In this document: in pieces, positions 7,641 to 15,469 of the stretch | How the letters are laid out: every line of letters begins with the position of its first letter | Position numbering within the stretch: position 1 is the first letter of the stretch | Origin: Actinomycetes bacterium | GTDB taxonomy: Bacteria; Actinomycetota; Acidimicrobiia; Acidimicrobiales; Ilumatobacteraceae | DNA: 64,000 bases | Assembly (NCBI GenBank): GCA_029782355.1 | Contig: JAKOUY010000011.1 | Span: 248,001 to 312,000 of the forward strand | Direction of reading: 5' to 3' | Notes under the pieces: generated by a model | Told to the model about the DNA's origin: nothing | Seen by the model: the letters and a program-made list of their open reading frames with translations, nothing else | Databases searched by the model: none | Made by a program: the position numbers and the translations under genes

Positions 7641-9740
7641 GTGGGCTACCGGGTGGGCATCGATCTGGGGACGACGTGGACGGCTGCCGCCCTGTGGCGC
7701 GACGGCCGCACCGAACCGGTGACGCTGGGCATGGCGTCGACGACGATTCCCACCGTGGTCTGGCTGCGCGAGGACGGCGACCTCGCCGTTGGTGAGCAGG
7801 CGGTGCGCAACGCGACGCGCGAGCCGACGCGGGTCGCCCGGGACTTCAAGCGCCGCCTCGGCGATCCCACGCCGCTCGTGCTCGGGACCACGCCGTTCAG
7901 CGTCGAATCGCTGATGGCCGCGGTGCTCCGATGGGTCGTGGCCACGATCGCCGAGCGCGAAGGCCAGCCACCCGAGCGGGTCGTGCTCACCCACCCGGCG
8001 AGCTACGGGCCGTACAAGGTCGCCGCCCTGGCCGAGGTCTCCCGGTTGGCCGGTCTGCCCTCAGCCCTGGTCGAGTTGCTGGCGGAGCCGACGGCGGCGG
8101 CGATCTCGTACTCGGCACGCCAGCGGGTCGAGCCCGGTGCGGTGATCGCCGTCTACGACTTCGGTGGTGGCACGTTCGATGCCGCCGTGCTCCGCCGGAC
8201 CCCGACCGGGTTCGAGATCCTCGGGGAGCCCGACGGCGTCGAGCGCCTCGGCGGGGTGGACGTGGATGCTGCCCTGCTCCACCTGGTCGACGATCGGATG
8301 GGCGGGCCGCTGACCGACCTCGATCCGAGCGACGCGGCGGCGATCGGTGCTGCAGCCCGGCTGCGCGAGGAGTGCCGGATCGCCAAGGAGGCCCTGTCCG
8401 GCGAGCGCGAAGCGACGGTCGAGGCGATCATCCCCGGCCACCCGCCGTTCACCACCGCGCTGCGCCGCGCCGATCTGACCACGCTGCTCCAGCCCCGGCT
8501 GCGGGAGACGACGGACTCGCTGGAGCGAGCGGTGTCCAGCGCCGGCCTGTCCTGGGATCAGGTCAGCCGGGTGCTGCTGGTCGGTGGGAGCAGCCGCCTG
8601 CCGGGCGTCGCCGAGGCGGTGCAGCAGGCGACCGGCCGCCCCGTGGCCCTCGATGCCCACCCCAAGCTGGCCATTGCGCTGGGTGCCGCGGCCTACGCCG
8701 GGCGGGACGCCGGCCAGCCGATCGACCCGCCCGGGGCCGTCGCGCCTGCGGCCGAGACACCGGCGGCAACCGCCCTGCACACCACCCAGCCCAGCCGGGC
8801 TCCGTCGACCACGCCGGAGCCGATCGGAACCCGGCGGCGATGGCTGATCGGCGCCGTCGGGGCGCTCGTCGCCCTCGGTGCGGCGGCCGTGGCCGTGCTC
8901 ACCAGGGACGACGGGTCGACCACCACGGCACCGTCGATCTCGCCGACCGTCCAGGCCACCACACCGCCGCCCACCGCGCCCGTCGTGGCGGTCACCACGG
9001 CGTCCACCGAGCCACGCCTGACGGCACCGTCGCCCACCACGCCGTCCGCCACCACGCCGGCGACCGCACCGTCCATCGCCCCGCTCACGACACCGGCGAC
9101 AGATCCCCCGACACCGACGAGCCCGCCGACCGCGCCGCCGGTGAGCGTGGCGGCAGCACCGGCCGAGACCACCATCGGAGCCAGCGCCCCAGCCGCCACG
9201 CTCGATCCCGCCCCCGCCGTCGCCGCGGTCAAGGAGCTCTCCGCCGCCGCCGCCCCGTTCGACCAGCAGCGGGCCACCTGCCCGATCGAGCTCGATCCGC
9301 GCACGTATCTGCCGCTGGCGCCGCCGGGACTGATCGCCGATCCGGGGACGCAGACCCCGACCGTGCTCGCCAACGCCGGGACACCCACCGATGCACCGAT
9401 CGTGTCGTGCCAGCTGGAGACGCTCAACCTGACGGTCGAGAACAGCGGCTCGGCGGCGGAGTTGATCGACTTCATGGTCACCCCGCAGCCGGGCGTGACC
9501 AACAGCGACGTGCAGCGAGTACCCGACCGCGGCGGCGAGATCGTCGCCCTGTGCCGGACGGCGGCCGATCGCCAGCCGGACTGCCGCGTCGGCTGGGTCA
9601 CGGACGGGTTCAACGCCACGTTCACGGTCCTGCAGACCGTGTCCTCGGCGCGGATGGTGGAGTGGATGGCTGCGGCGATCCCGTCGATCCTCGACGGACT
9701 GACCCGTGCCGACCCGACGAGGTTCGCGGCAGCACCGTGA
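7641..9740 (+). CDS. Membrane-anchored Hsp70-type ATPase with extracytoplasmic C-terminal domain
   Basis: A 699-residue protein. Residues 1-355 form an Hsp70/actin-like ATPase: phosphate loop GIDLGTTWT at 6-14, a second loop YDFGGGTFDAAV near 171, and an adenosine motif LVGGSSRLPGV near 311. A single transmembrane helix follows at about 400-418 after an RRR cluster. A Thr/Pro/Ala-rich linker (about 425-520) precedes a C-terminal domain of about 170 residues holding several cysteines, predicted outside the membrane. The substrate-binding domain of DnaK is absent. This is therefore not a general chaperone; it resembles actinobacterial transmembrane Hsp70-like proteins of unknown role. GTG 7641 starts the fold directly, with TACGCT (7616-7621) upstream. 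Confidence 0.85.
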   Translation: MGYRVGIDLGTTWTAAALWRDGRTEPVTLGMASTTIPTVVWLREDGDLAVGEQAVRNATREPTRVARDFKRRLGDPTPLVLGTTPFSVESLMAAVLRWVVATIAEREGQPPERVVLTHPASYGPYKVAALAEVSRLAGLPSALVELLAEPTAAAISYSARQRVEPGAVIAVYDFGGGTFDAAVLRRTPTGFEILGEPDGVERLGGVDVDAALLHLVDDRMGGPLTDLDPSDAAAIGAAARLREECRIAKEALSGEREATVEAIIPGHPPFTTALRRADLTTLLQPRLRETTDSLERAVSSAGLSWDQVSRVLLVGGSSRLPGVAEAVQQATGRPVALDAHPKLAIALGAAAYAGRDAGQPIDPPGAVAPAAETPAATALHTTQPSRAPSTTPEPIGTRRRWLIGAVGALVALGAAAVAVLTRDDGSTTTAPSISPTVQATTPPPTAPVVAVTTASTEPRLTAPSPTTPSATTPATAPSIAPLTTPATDPPTPTSPPTAPPVSVAAAPAETTIGASAPAATLDPAPAVAAVKELSAAAAPFDQQRATCPIELDPRTYLPLAPPGLIADPGTQTPTVLANAGTPTDAPIVSCQLETLNLTVENSGSAAELIDFMVTPQPGVTNSDVQRVPDRGGEIVALCRTAADRQPDCRVGWVTDGFNATFTVLQTVSSARMVEWMAAAIPSILDGLTRADPTRFAAAP

Positions 9741-9790
9741 GCGGCCCGTCCGGACCGCCGTCGCACCCGGCCGGCGCAGGGGGCCGGAGC

Positions 9791-9796
9791 TAGCCT
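9791..9796 (+). promoter_or_regulatory. -10 element TAGCCT of the crotonase gene
   Basis: TAGCCT ends 6 bases before ATG 9803; leaderless spacing. Confidence 0.42.
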
Positions 9797-9802
9797 GCGG
9801 CC

Positions 9803-10585
9803 ATGACCGAGATCGTCCTGTACGAGACGCGTGGCCGCGTCGCCGTCATCACCCTCAACCGTCCCGAGGCCCGCAACGCCGTCAACGGCGACGTCGCCCA
9901 GGGTCTGGAGGCGGCGATCGATCGGATGGAGGACGACCCGGACGTCTGGGTGGGCATCCTCACCGCCAACACCAGCGGCCAGACCAACCCTGTGTTCTGC
10001 GCCGGCGCCGACCTGAAGGCGATCAACGCCGGCCAGGCCGGTTCGCTGGCCACCAAGCGGGGCGGCTTCGGGGGCTTCACCAGCCGTGATCGCACCAAGC
10101 CGGTGATCATGGCGATCGACGGCCTGGTGACCGCCGGCGGGTGCGAGATCTCCCTGGCGGCCGACATGATCGTCGCCTCGACCCGCACCTCCTTCGGCCT
10201 GGCTGAGGTGAAGCGCAACCTGATCGCCGGCGCGGGCGGCCTGTACCGGCTGCCGCGCATCGTCGGGCGGGCCGTCGCCATGGAGGTGATCCTGACCGGC
10301 GAGCAGATGTCCGCCGAGCGGGCCTACCAGCTCGGTCTCGTCAACCGGCTCGTCGAGCCCGGTCACCAGCTCGACGAGGCCATGCGGCTGGCGGAGACGA
10401 TCGCCGCCAACGCCCCCTTGGCGGTGTGGGCCAGCCGCAAGGTGGTGCTGGCGGCCGGCGGCGAGGAGGCCTCCCTGCAGCAGCTGACCAACGAGGAGTT
10501 CGCCAAGGTGCTGGCCAGCGAGGACACCAAGGAGGGCCTGACCGCGTTCATCGAGAAGCGCGCCCCGCGCTGGTCGGGCCGCTAG
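9803..10585 (+). CDS. Enoyl-CoA hydratase/isomerase (crotonase) family protein
   Basis: A 260-residue crotonase. The oxyanion-hole segments are the NRPEARNAV region with FCAGADLKAI, and AIDGLVTAGGCEISLA. FGLAEVKRNLIAGAGG carries a Glu at the usual catalytic position of hydratases. Crotonases hydrate or isomerise acyl-CoA in fatty-acid or amino-acid breakdown. No other beta-oxidation gene is adjacent, so the substrate is unknown. Its stop codon overlaps that of the convergent GNAT gene (shared CTAG at 10582-10585). Confidence 0.88.
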   Translation: MTEIVLYETRGRVAVITLNRPEARNAVNGDVAQGLEAAIDRMEDDPDVWVGILTANTSGQTNPVFCAGADLKAINAGQAGSLATKRGGFGGFTSRDRTKPVIMAIDGLVTAGGCEISLAADMIVASTRTSFGLAEVKRNLIAGAGGLYRLPRIVGRAVAMEVILTGEQMSAERAYQLGLVNRLVEPGHQLDEAMRLAETIAANAPLAVWASRKVVLAAGGEEASLQQLTNEEFAKVLASEDTKEGLTAFIEKRAPRWSGR

Positions 10586-11007
10586 AGCTCGGTCGAGACC
10601 ACGATCGCCCGGGCGACGATCCCGGCCCGCTCGAACAGGTTCTTCGTCGCCCGGTCACCGGGGAGGGCGATCCCGTCGAATCGCCGGCAGCCGGCGTGGC
10701 GGGCGGACTCCAGCGCGGCGTCCAGGAGCGCCTCCCCACATCCCAGCTGGCGCGCCTCGGGGTCGACGAAGATCTCCGTCAGACGAGCGACCCGCTCCCC
10801 GACGGCCACCACCGCATAGCCGAGGACGACGCCGTCCAGCGTGCCCACCAACACCGTCTGGTGCGGGGCGTCCCACGGCGCCGGGACGTGGTCGTCCAGC
10901 CACGCCCGGCCGCCGCGCTGGTCGGCGATGGCGAGCCGGGCTGCACGGCGCAACGCGTCGAGGTCGTCGGTGTCGGCGGCGCCGGCCGGACGAACCTCCG
11001 GGCTCAC
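10582..11007 (-). CDS. GNAT-family N-acetyltransferase
   Basis: A 141-residue acetyltransferase of the GNAT fold. VARLTEIFVDPEARQLGCGEALLDAAL contains strand 4 and the acetyl-CoA-binding region, although the usual R/Q-x-x-G-x-G/A appears as QLGCGE. GTG 11007 overlaps the stop of the upstream acidic protein gene by 4 bases (GTGA), so the two are translationally coupled and this start is preferred over ones inside that gene. Substrate unknown. Confidence 0.8.
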   Translation of the reverse strand: MSPEVRPAGAADTDDLDALRRAARLAIADQRGGRAWLDDHVPAPWDAPHQTVLVGTLDGVVLGYAVVAVGERVARLTEIFVDPEARQLGCGEALLDAALESARHAGCRRFDGIALPGDRATKNLFERAGIVARAIVVSTEL

Positions 11008-11495
11008 CGTCGGAACATCGGGCAGTCGTCGTCGCCCACGGGGCACATCGGGGCGCCACGGCGCACCAACAGGAAGCAGCTCGGGCACAGCTCTTCGTCG
11101 GCTCGCTTGGGCTGCAGCCGGTCGGCGGGATCGGCCCGATCGTCGGGCTCCTCGTCGTCGTCCTCGTCGTCCTCGTCGGCGGTGACCAAGCGATCCTTCA
11201 GGATCGTGTCCAAGTCGGCCTCGACGTCGTCGGGGGTGATCAGGTCTTCGTCTTCGTCGTCCTCGTCGTTCGACGTCGACCGACGGACCGGTCCGGACGA
11301 CTCCTCGTCGGCGTCGTCGTCCTCGTCGCCGCCGTCCTCGTCGAAGGACTCGTCGTCGCCGTCCTCGTCGATCCCGAAGCTCTCGTCCTCGTCGATGGCA
11401 TCCTCGTCGAGGTCCTCGTCGAGGTCCTCGGGCTCGACCTCGGCCTCGTCGCCTTCGTACTCGTCCTGCAGTTCCTCGTCGTCACCCTCGGCCAT
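11004..11495 (-). CDS. Highly acidic protein with C-terminal four-cysteine zinc ribbon (DUF4193-like)
   Basis: A 163-residue protein whose first 125 residues are mostly Asp and Glu. The C-terminus has Cys137, Cys140, Cys151 and Cys158 (CPSC...C...C), a likely zinc ribbon. The order of acidic region, then DEELCPSCFLLV, resembles actinobacterial DUF4193 proteins (CxSCFLV motif), though this copy is longer and more acidic. No function is known for the family. It is co-transcribed with a GNAT gene. A CRP-type palindrome and a -10 element lie upstream. Confidence 0.75.
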   Translation of the reverse strand: MAEGDDEELQDEYEGDEAEVEPEDLDEDLDEDAIDEDESFGIDEDGDDESFDEDGGDEDDDADEESSGPVRRSTSNDEDDEDEDLITPDDVEADLDTILKDRLVTADEDDEDDDEEPDDRADPADRLQPKRADEELCPSCFLLVRRGAPMCPVGDDDCPMFRR

Positions 11496-11504
11496 CGGGC
11501 GGGG

Positions 11505-11510
11505 ATACTA
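11505..11510 (-). promoter_or_regulatory. -10 element TAGTAT of the acidic zinc-ribbon gene
   Basis: Read on the minus strand, TAGTAT ends 9 bases before the ATG at 11495. The CRP-like palindrome lies about 33 bases further upstream. Confidence 0.42.
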
Positions 11511-11542
11511 CGGGACACCGGCCGCGGCCCGGCCGGAGGGAG

Positions 11543-11560
11543 TTGTGACAACCGTCACAA
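11543..11560. promoter_or_regulatory. CRP/FNR-type operator-like palindrome
   Basis: TTGTGAC-AACC-GTCACAA is a perfect inverted repeat with 7-base arms, and it matches the CRP-family consensus TGTGA-N6-TCACA exactly. It lies between the thyX-like stop codon and the acidic protein gene, centred about 55 bases upstream of that gene's inferred transcript start. A terminator role for thyX is less likely because no T tract follows. Confidence 0.5.
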
Positions 11561-13162
11561 TCACCGCGGGGTGCGGCGGGCCTCGGCGCGGCGCTCGGCA
11601 TCGAGCCGTTCGAGCTCCACGCCAGTCGTGGTCATGTGGCTCATGGCTGCGGCGATCGCCCGGTGGCCGGCCTGCTCGCCGATCAGCCGGTGCATCTCCA
11701 CCGCCACCGCCCGGTACGCCGGGTGGCCCTGGGGCGAGGAGCGCAGCTCCAACAGGTGCATCGCCTCGCGGGCGTTGAACTGCATGCTGTAGCGCATCCG
11801 GTAGGCCATCGACACGGCGTAGGGGGCCTGCTGGGGGAACTCGTCGTGGAGCGCGTCGTACAGCGCCGCCGAGCGAGCCATGGCGTCGTCGAAGATCTCG
11901 GCGACCCCGGCCTGGTCGACCAGCTCGGGTCGCACGTACCCGTGGTTCGGCGTCAGCGCCTGCCACTCGATGGTCAACATCCGGTGGCGTTGCAGATCAC
12001 GGAACGCCCCGTAGTCGCTGAGCACGTCGAAGCGGTAGTCGACGCGCTCGAACGCCCGACCCGGGCGGTGGCGCCGATTGTCGCGCTCGCCGACGTAGGC
12101 CCGCAGCAGCGCCAACCGCTCGGTCGGACCCAACTGGCGCACCCGCTGGAGGATCTGCGACTCCGGCAGCGCCACGTGGGAATAGCAGATCGCCGCCAGC
12201 AGCTTGTCCTCGGCGTCGGGATCGAAGTCGACGAGCTGCACGGACGGCGCGGCGTCGACCGGAACGCCACCGAGGAGCGAGTCGACCAGCTCGGCGGTTC
12301 GGTCCCGCGTCGAGGCCAGGTAGGCACTCCAGCGCCCGCCGCGCTCGGGCAGATCGACACGCCGAAGGAAGCTGGGGATCACCTTGCGGAGCTCGTGGAG
12401 CATCAGCTCGGCGTAGTGGCGGGCCTCGGGCAGCGGGTGCGAGCGCATCCGGATGAGCAGTGCCTCGAACGCCTGCCCGGACCCGTAGATGCCCACGTTG
12501 GACAGCGACGCCGCCGGCAGCACGCCGCGCACCGCGTCGAGCGCCTTGGCCCGGGTGGCCTGGCGGTAGACGAAGTCGCTGTCACCCGCCTGGCGGGGCA
12601 CGGTGGCCCGGACGTGGTCGGTCACCCGGTTGACCATCAGGCTGTAGGCGTCGAACATGCGGTCCATGTCGCCGACGTAGCGGGTGCCGAAGCGGCTGGA
12701 GAGGATCGCCGGATCCCGGTAGAAGCGATACCGGCCACCGAGTCGGGCGTCGTAGCTGATGTAGCGGGTGGATTGCTCCAGGTAGCTCATCAGCCGGCCC
12801 CACTCGAGCACCTTGGTCAGCAGGTTGGACGCCTGCTCGCAGGCCAGATGGACCCCGCCGAGCTGGGCCACCGAGTCGTCGCCGTACTCGAAGAAGACCT
12901 TCTCGTACAGCTCCTCGGCCCGTTCCAGCCCGATGGTGGCGTCCACCGACTGGTCGCCGGCGATGTCCAGGTCACCGACGAACTCGTCGAGGAACAGCCG
13001 CCGCAGGCTCTTCGGGCTCCGGCTGTAGCGGGCGAACAGCGCCCCCTTGACCACCTCGGGCAGGTTGACGAGGGCGAACACCGGCCCGTCGAGGTTGGTG
13101 AAATACCTGCGCAGGACGTCCGCTTCGGTCGGGGAGAACTCCTCAGGGACGTACACCGTCAC
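11561..13162 (-). CDS. Double-length ThyX-like (flavin-dependent thymidylate synthase family) protein
   Basis: A 533-residue protein formed of two ThyX-like halves. ThyX enzymes make dTMP using FAD and methylene-tetrahydrofolate and carry the signature RHRxxSxNxxSxRY. The first half has WGRLMSYLEQSTRY (about 121-134), keeping S, S, R and Y but not the leading RH. The second half has RHRMLTIEWQALTP (about 391), keeping RHR but not the later positions. Single-domain ThyX is usually 220-260 residues. The start is GTG 13162, with a TAnnnT box 8 bases upstream. Function could be a composite active site, or a flavoprotein that no longer makes dTMP. Confidence 0.8.
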   Translation of the reverse strand: MTVYVPEEFSPTEADVLRRYFTNLDGPVFALVNLPEVVKGALFARYSRSPKSLRRLFLDEFVGDLDIAGDQSVDATIGLERAEELYEKVFFEYGDDSVAQLGGVHLACEQASNLLTKVLEWGRLMSYLEQSTRYISYDARLGGRYRFYRDPAILSSRFGTRYVGDMDRMFDAYSLMVNRVTDHVRATVPRQAGDSDFVYRQATRAKALDAVRGVLPAASLSNVGIYGSGQAFEALLIRMRSHPLPEARHYAELMLHELRKVIPSFLRRVDLPERGGRWSAYLASTRDRTAELVDSLLGGVPVDAAPSVQLVDFDPDAEDKLLAAICYSHVALPESQILQRVRQLGPTERLALLRAYVGERDNRRHRPGRAFERVDYRFDVLSDYGAFRDLQRHRMLTIEWQALTPNHGYVRPELVDQAGVAEIFDDAMARSAALYDALHDEFPQQAPYAVSMAYRMRYSMQFNAREAMHLLELRSSPQGHPAYRAVAVEMHRLIGEQAGHRAIAAAMSHMTTTGVELERLDAERRAEARRTPR

Positions 13163-13170
13163 AGGAGACC

Positions 13171-13176
13171 ACTCTA
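13171..13176 (-). promoter_or_regulatory. -10 element TAGAGT of the ThyX-like gene
   Basis: TAGAGT on the minus strand ends 8 bases before GTG 13162. Confidence 0.42.
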
Positions 13177-13229
13177 CGGGCCCGGCCCGCGCCGCTCGGG
13201 GATCCCGGAACGCCGGCGACCACGCCCCG

Positions 13230-14438
13230 TCACGCGAGGACGTCGACCGCCGGTCGGGCTGCCGAGGCCTGCCGCCAGGCGGCGGTCGCCTCGGCGGCCA
13301 GGCCCGGCTGGCACCACAGGTCGATGGCGGTCATCGCCATGATCTTGGCCCCGTCGATGACCGCCCGGTCGCCGGCCGGGCTGGCGGCGTGCTCGGCGAA
13401 CTCGACGGTGTGGATGGCCACACCGTCCGGGGCGACCCGGATCATCGGATGGATGCTGGGAACCAGGTAGCTGACGTTGCCCATGTCGGTGCTCCCCACC
13501 ACCGCCCGCCCGACGCCGGCCGGATCGAGCACCGAGCGCCCGACGGCGGCGGCGTTGGCCACGTAGCTGGCCACCATCGGGCCGTTGTCCAGCATGTCGG
13601 CATAGGTCACCGGATCCCACTGGTGGGTGGTCGTGCATCCGCACGCTGCGGCCGCGCTGTCGAGGCAGGTCACGACGCGTTGCTTCAACTCGCCCAGTCC
13701 GTGCACGGTCGGCGACCGGACGATCCACTCCATCTCGGTCTCCGCCGGGACGATGTTGGCCTTGTCACCGCCGCGCACGAACACCCCGTGGATCCGCTCC
13801 GTCGGGCGGATGTGCTGGCGCAGCGCGGCCACGTTCACGTAACCGAGGACGGCCGCGTCCAGCGCGTTGCGTCCGTCCCACGGCGCGGCCGCGGCGTGCG
13901 CCGCTCGACCGTGGAACCGGGCGCTCAGCTGCTGCAGGGCGATGGTGTCCATCCGCACCAGGTCGGCGTCGGCCGGATGGACCATCATGGCCGCGTCGAT
14001 GCCGGCGAACGCCCCGTTGCGGGCCAGGACGATCTTGCCTCCGCCACCCTCCTCGGCCGGGGTGCCCATCAGCCGCAGCCGGCCCCCGGCCTGCTCGGCG
14101 ATCGAGGCCAGCGCCAGGCCGGCGCCGAGGCCGGCCGTGGCGATGACGTTGTGTCCGCAGGCGTGACCGATCCCCGGCAGTGCGTCGTACTCGCACAGCA
14201 CGGCCACGGTCACGCCGGTCGACCCGGCCCGGGCGTCGAAGGCGGTCTCGACGCCGAAGGCGTGGGCGGTGACGTCCAGTCCGTGCTGGCGGATCGCCGC
14301 GCACAGCGTGTCGTGGGCGTGGTGCTCGGCGAAGTTCAGCTCGGGGTGGGCATGGATCTCGTGACTGGCGTCCAGCAGTTGCTCGGCCAGGTCGTCGACC
14401 GCGGCGCAGGCTCTGGCCTTGAGCTCGGCGACGTTCAT
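13230..14438 (-). CDS. M20-family metallo-amidohydrolase (AbgB/aminoacylase-like)
   Basis: A 402-residue zinc peptidase/amidohydrolase of the M20D group. HACGHNVIATAG holds metal ligands, TPAEEGGGGK the catalytic Glu pair, and GRAAHAAAAPWDGRNA the dimerisation-domain motif. The closest pattern is to p-aminobenzoyl-glutamate hydrolase subunit B and aminobenzoyl-type amidohydrolases. ATG 14438 overlaps the stop of the upstream alcohol dehydrogenase gene by 4 bases (ATGA), which fixes the start. The pair may process an N-acyl amino acid or peptide-like compound; the substrate is unknown. Confidence 0.87.
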   Translation of the reverse strand: MNVAELKARACAAVDDLAEQLLDASHEIHAHPELNFAEHHAHDTLCAAIRQHGLDVTAHAFGVETAFDARAGSTGVTVAVLCEYDALPGIGHACGHNVIATAGLGAGLALASIAEQAGGRLRLMGTPAEEGGGGKIVLARNGAFAGIDAAMMVHPADADLVRMDTIALQQLSARFHGRAAHAAAAPWDGRNALDAAVLGYVNVAALRQHIRPTERIHGVFVRGGDKANIVPAETEMEWIVRSPTVHGLGELKQRVVTCLDSAAAACGCTTTHQWDPVTYADMLDNGPMVASYVANAAAVGRSVLDPAGVGRAVVGSTDMGNVSYLVPSIHPMIRVAPDGVAIHTVEFAEHAASPAGDRAVIDGAKIMAMTAIDLWCQPGLAAEATAAWRQASAARPAVDVLA

Positions 14439-15430
14439 GCCCCACGCCCGTGGTCGAGGACGATCTTGCCGAGTTGCTCGCCACGCTCCAGCCGGTCCAG
14501 GGCGGCCGGGTACTGATCGAGGGCGACGACCTCGTCGACGAACACCGGCAGCCCGTCGGCGACCAGTTGGGTGACCTCGTCGAACTCGGTGTAGCTCCCC
14601 ATGGTCGAGCCGATGATCTCGTGCTGCTTGAAGAACAGCCGCGGCAGGTTGACCTCGACCACCGATCCCGAGGTGCCGCCGCACACCACCAGCCGGCCGC
14701 CCGGTTTGAGCGAGCGCAACGACTGGTCGAAGGTGGCCGGTCCGACGCTCTCGATGACGATGTCGGCCTGCACGCCCCACTTCGGCGCCGTGCTGTCGAC
14801 GGCTGCCACGGCCCCCATCCGCCGGGCCTGATCCCGCTTGGCCGCGCTGCGGCTGGTGGCCACGACCTCGGCGCCGAGGTGCCGGGCGATGGCCAGAGCC
14901 GCGCAGGACACGCCCGAGCCGATGCCGACCACCAGCACCGTGTCGCCGGCACCGAGGCGCGCTCGGCGGAGCATCCGGTAGGCGGTGAGGTACGCCAACG
15001 GGTAGGCCGCGCACTCCTCCCAGCTGCGCCCGGCCGGCCGGGGGCGGACGTTGCGCTCCGGAGCCACGGCGACCTGGGCGTGGCCACCCCAGCAGTGCTC
15101 GCCGTAGATGATGAACCCAGGACCCATCGGGCTGTCGTTGCCCCACAGATCGATCTCCTCCTGGGGCGAGACGCCCGGGTTGATCACCACCTCGTCGCCC
15201 AGGCCCACATCGGTGACGGCCGAACCGACCGCCCGGACCACCCCGGCGACGTCGCAGCCGGGGACGTGCGGCAGCGGTGGGCGGGGCGCGCCCCGGGTGA
15301 CCCAGAGGTCCATGTGGTTGAGCGCGCTGGCGACGACCTCGACGGCGACGTCCTCGGGACCGAGCGGGGGCAGGTCGATCGAGCCCCATCGGTACGTACC
15401 GGGCGACTCGTCGAGGATCCAGGCGTCCAT
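14435..15430 (-). CDS. Medium-chain zinc-dependent alcohol dehydrogenase/quinone oxidoreductase family
   Basis: A 331-residue MDR oxidoreductase. The N-terminal GroES-like domain has HVPGCDVAGVVRAVG. The Rossmann domain has the NAD(P) loop VVGIGSGVSCAALA. The structural-zinc cysteine cluster of classical ADHs is absent, so it is nearer to quinone oxidoreductases or zinc-type MDR enzymes with a single site. It is first in a two-gene operon with the M20 amidohydrolase. A TAGGGT box is 7 bases before the ATG. Substrate unknown. Confidence 0.87.
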   Translation of the reverse strand: MDAWILDESPGTYRWGSIDLPPLGPEDVAVEVVASALNHMDLWVTRGAPRPPLPHVPGCDVAGVVRAVGSAVTDVGLGDEVVINPGVSPQEEIDLWGNDSPMGPGFIIYGEHCWGGHAQVAVAPERNVRPRPAGRSWEECAAYPLAYLTAYRMLRRARLGAGDTVLVVGIGSGVSCAALAIARHLGAEVVATSRSAAKRDQARRMGAVAAVDSTAPKWGVQADIVIESVGPATFDQSLRSLKPGGRLVVCGGTSGSVVEVNLPRLFFKQHEIIGSTMGSYTEFDEVTQLVADGLPVFVDEVVALDQYPAALDRLERGEQLGKIVLDHGRGA

Positions 15431-15437
15431 GACCGTG

Positions 15438-15443
15438 ACCCTA
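15438..15443 (-). promoter_or_regulatory. -10 element TAGGGT of the MDR dehydrogenase gene
   Basis: TAGGGT on the minus strand ends 7 bases before the ATG at 15430. Confidence 0.42.
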
Positions 15444-15469
15444 CAAGCGACCGGCTGACGGTGGGGGCC

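Noticed and set aside
6126-7994. Upstream part of the long minus-strand frame that contains the gamma-carbonic-anhydrase gene
   Set aside because: It is antisense to the RG-rich and Hsp70 genes; only the last 174 codons match a family.
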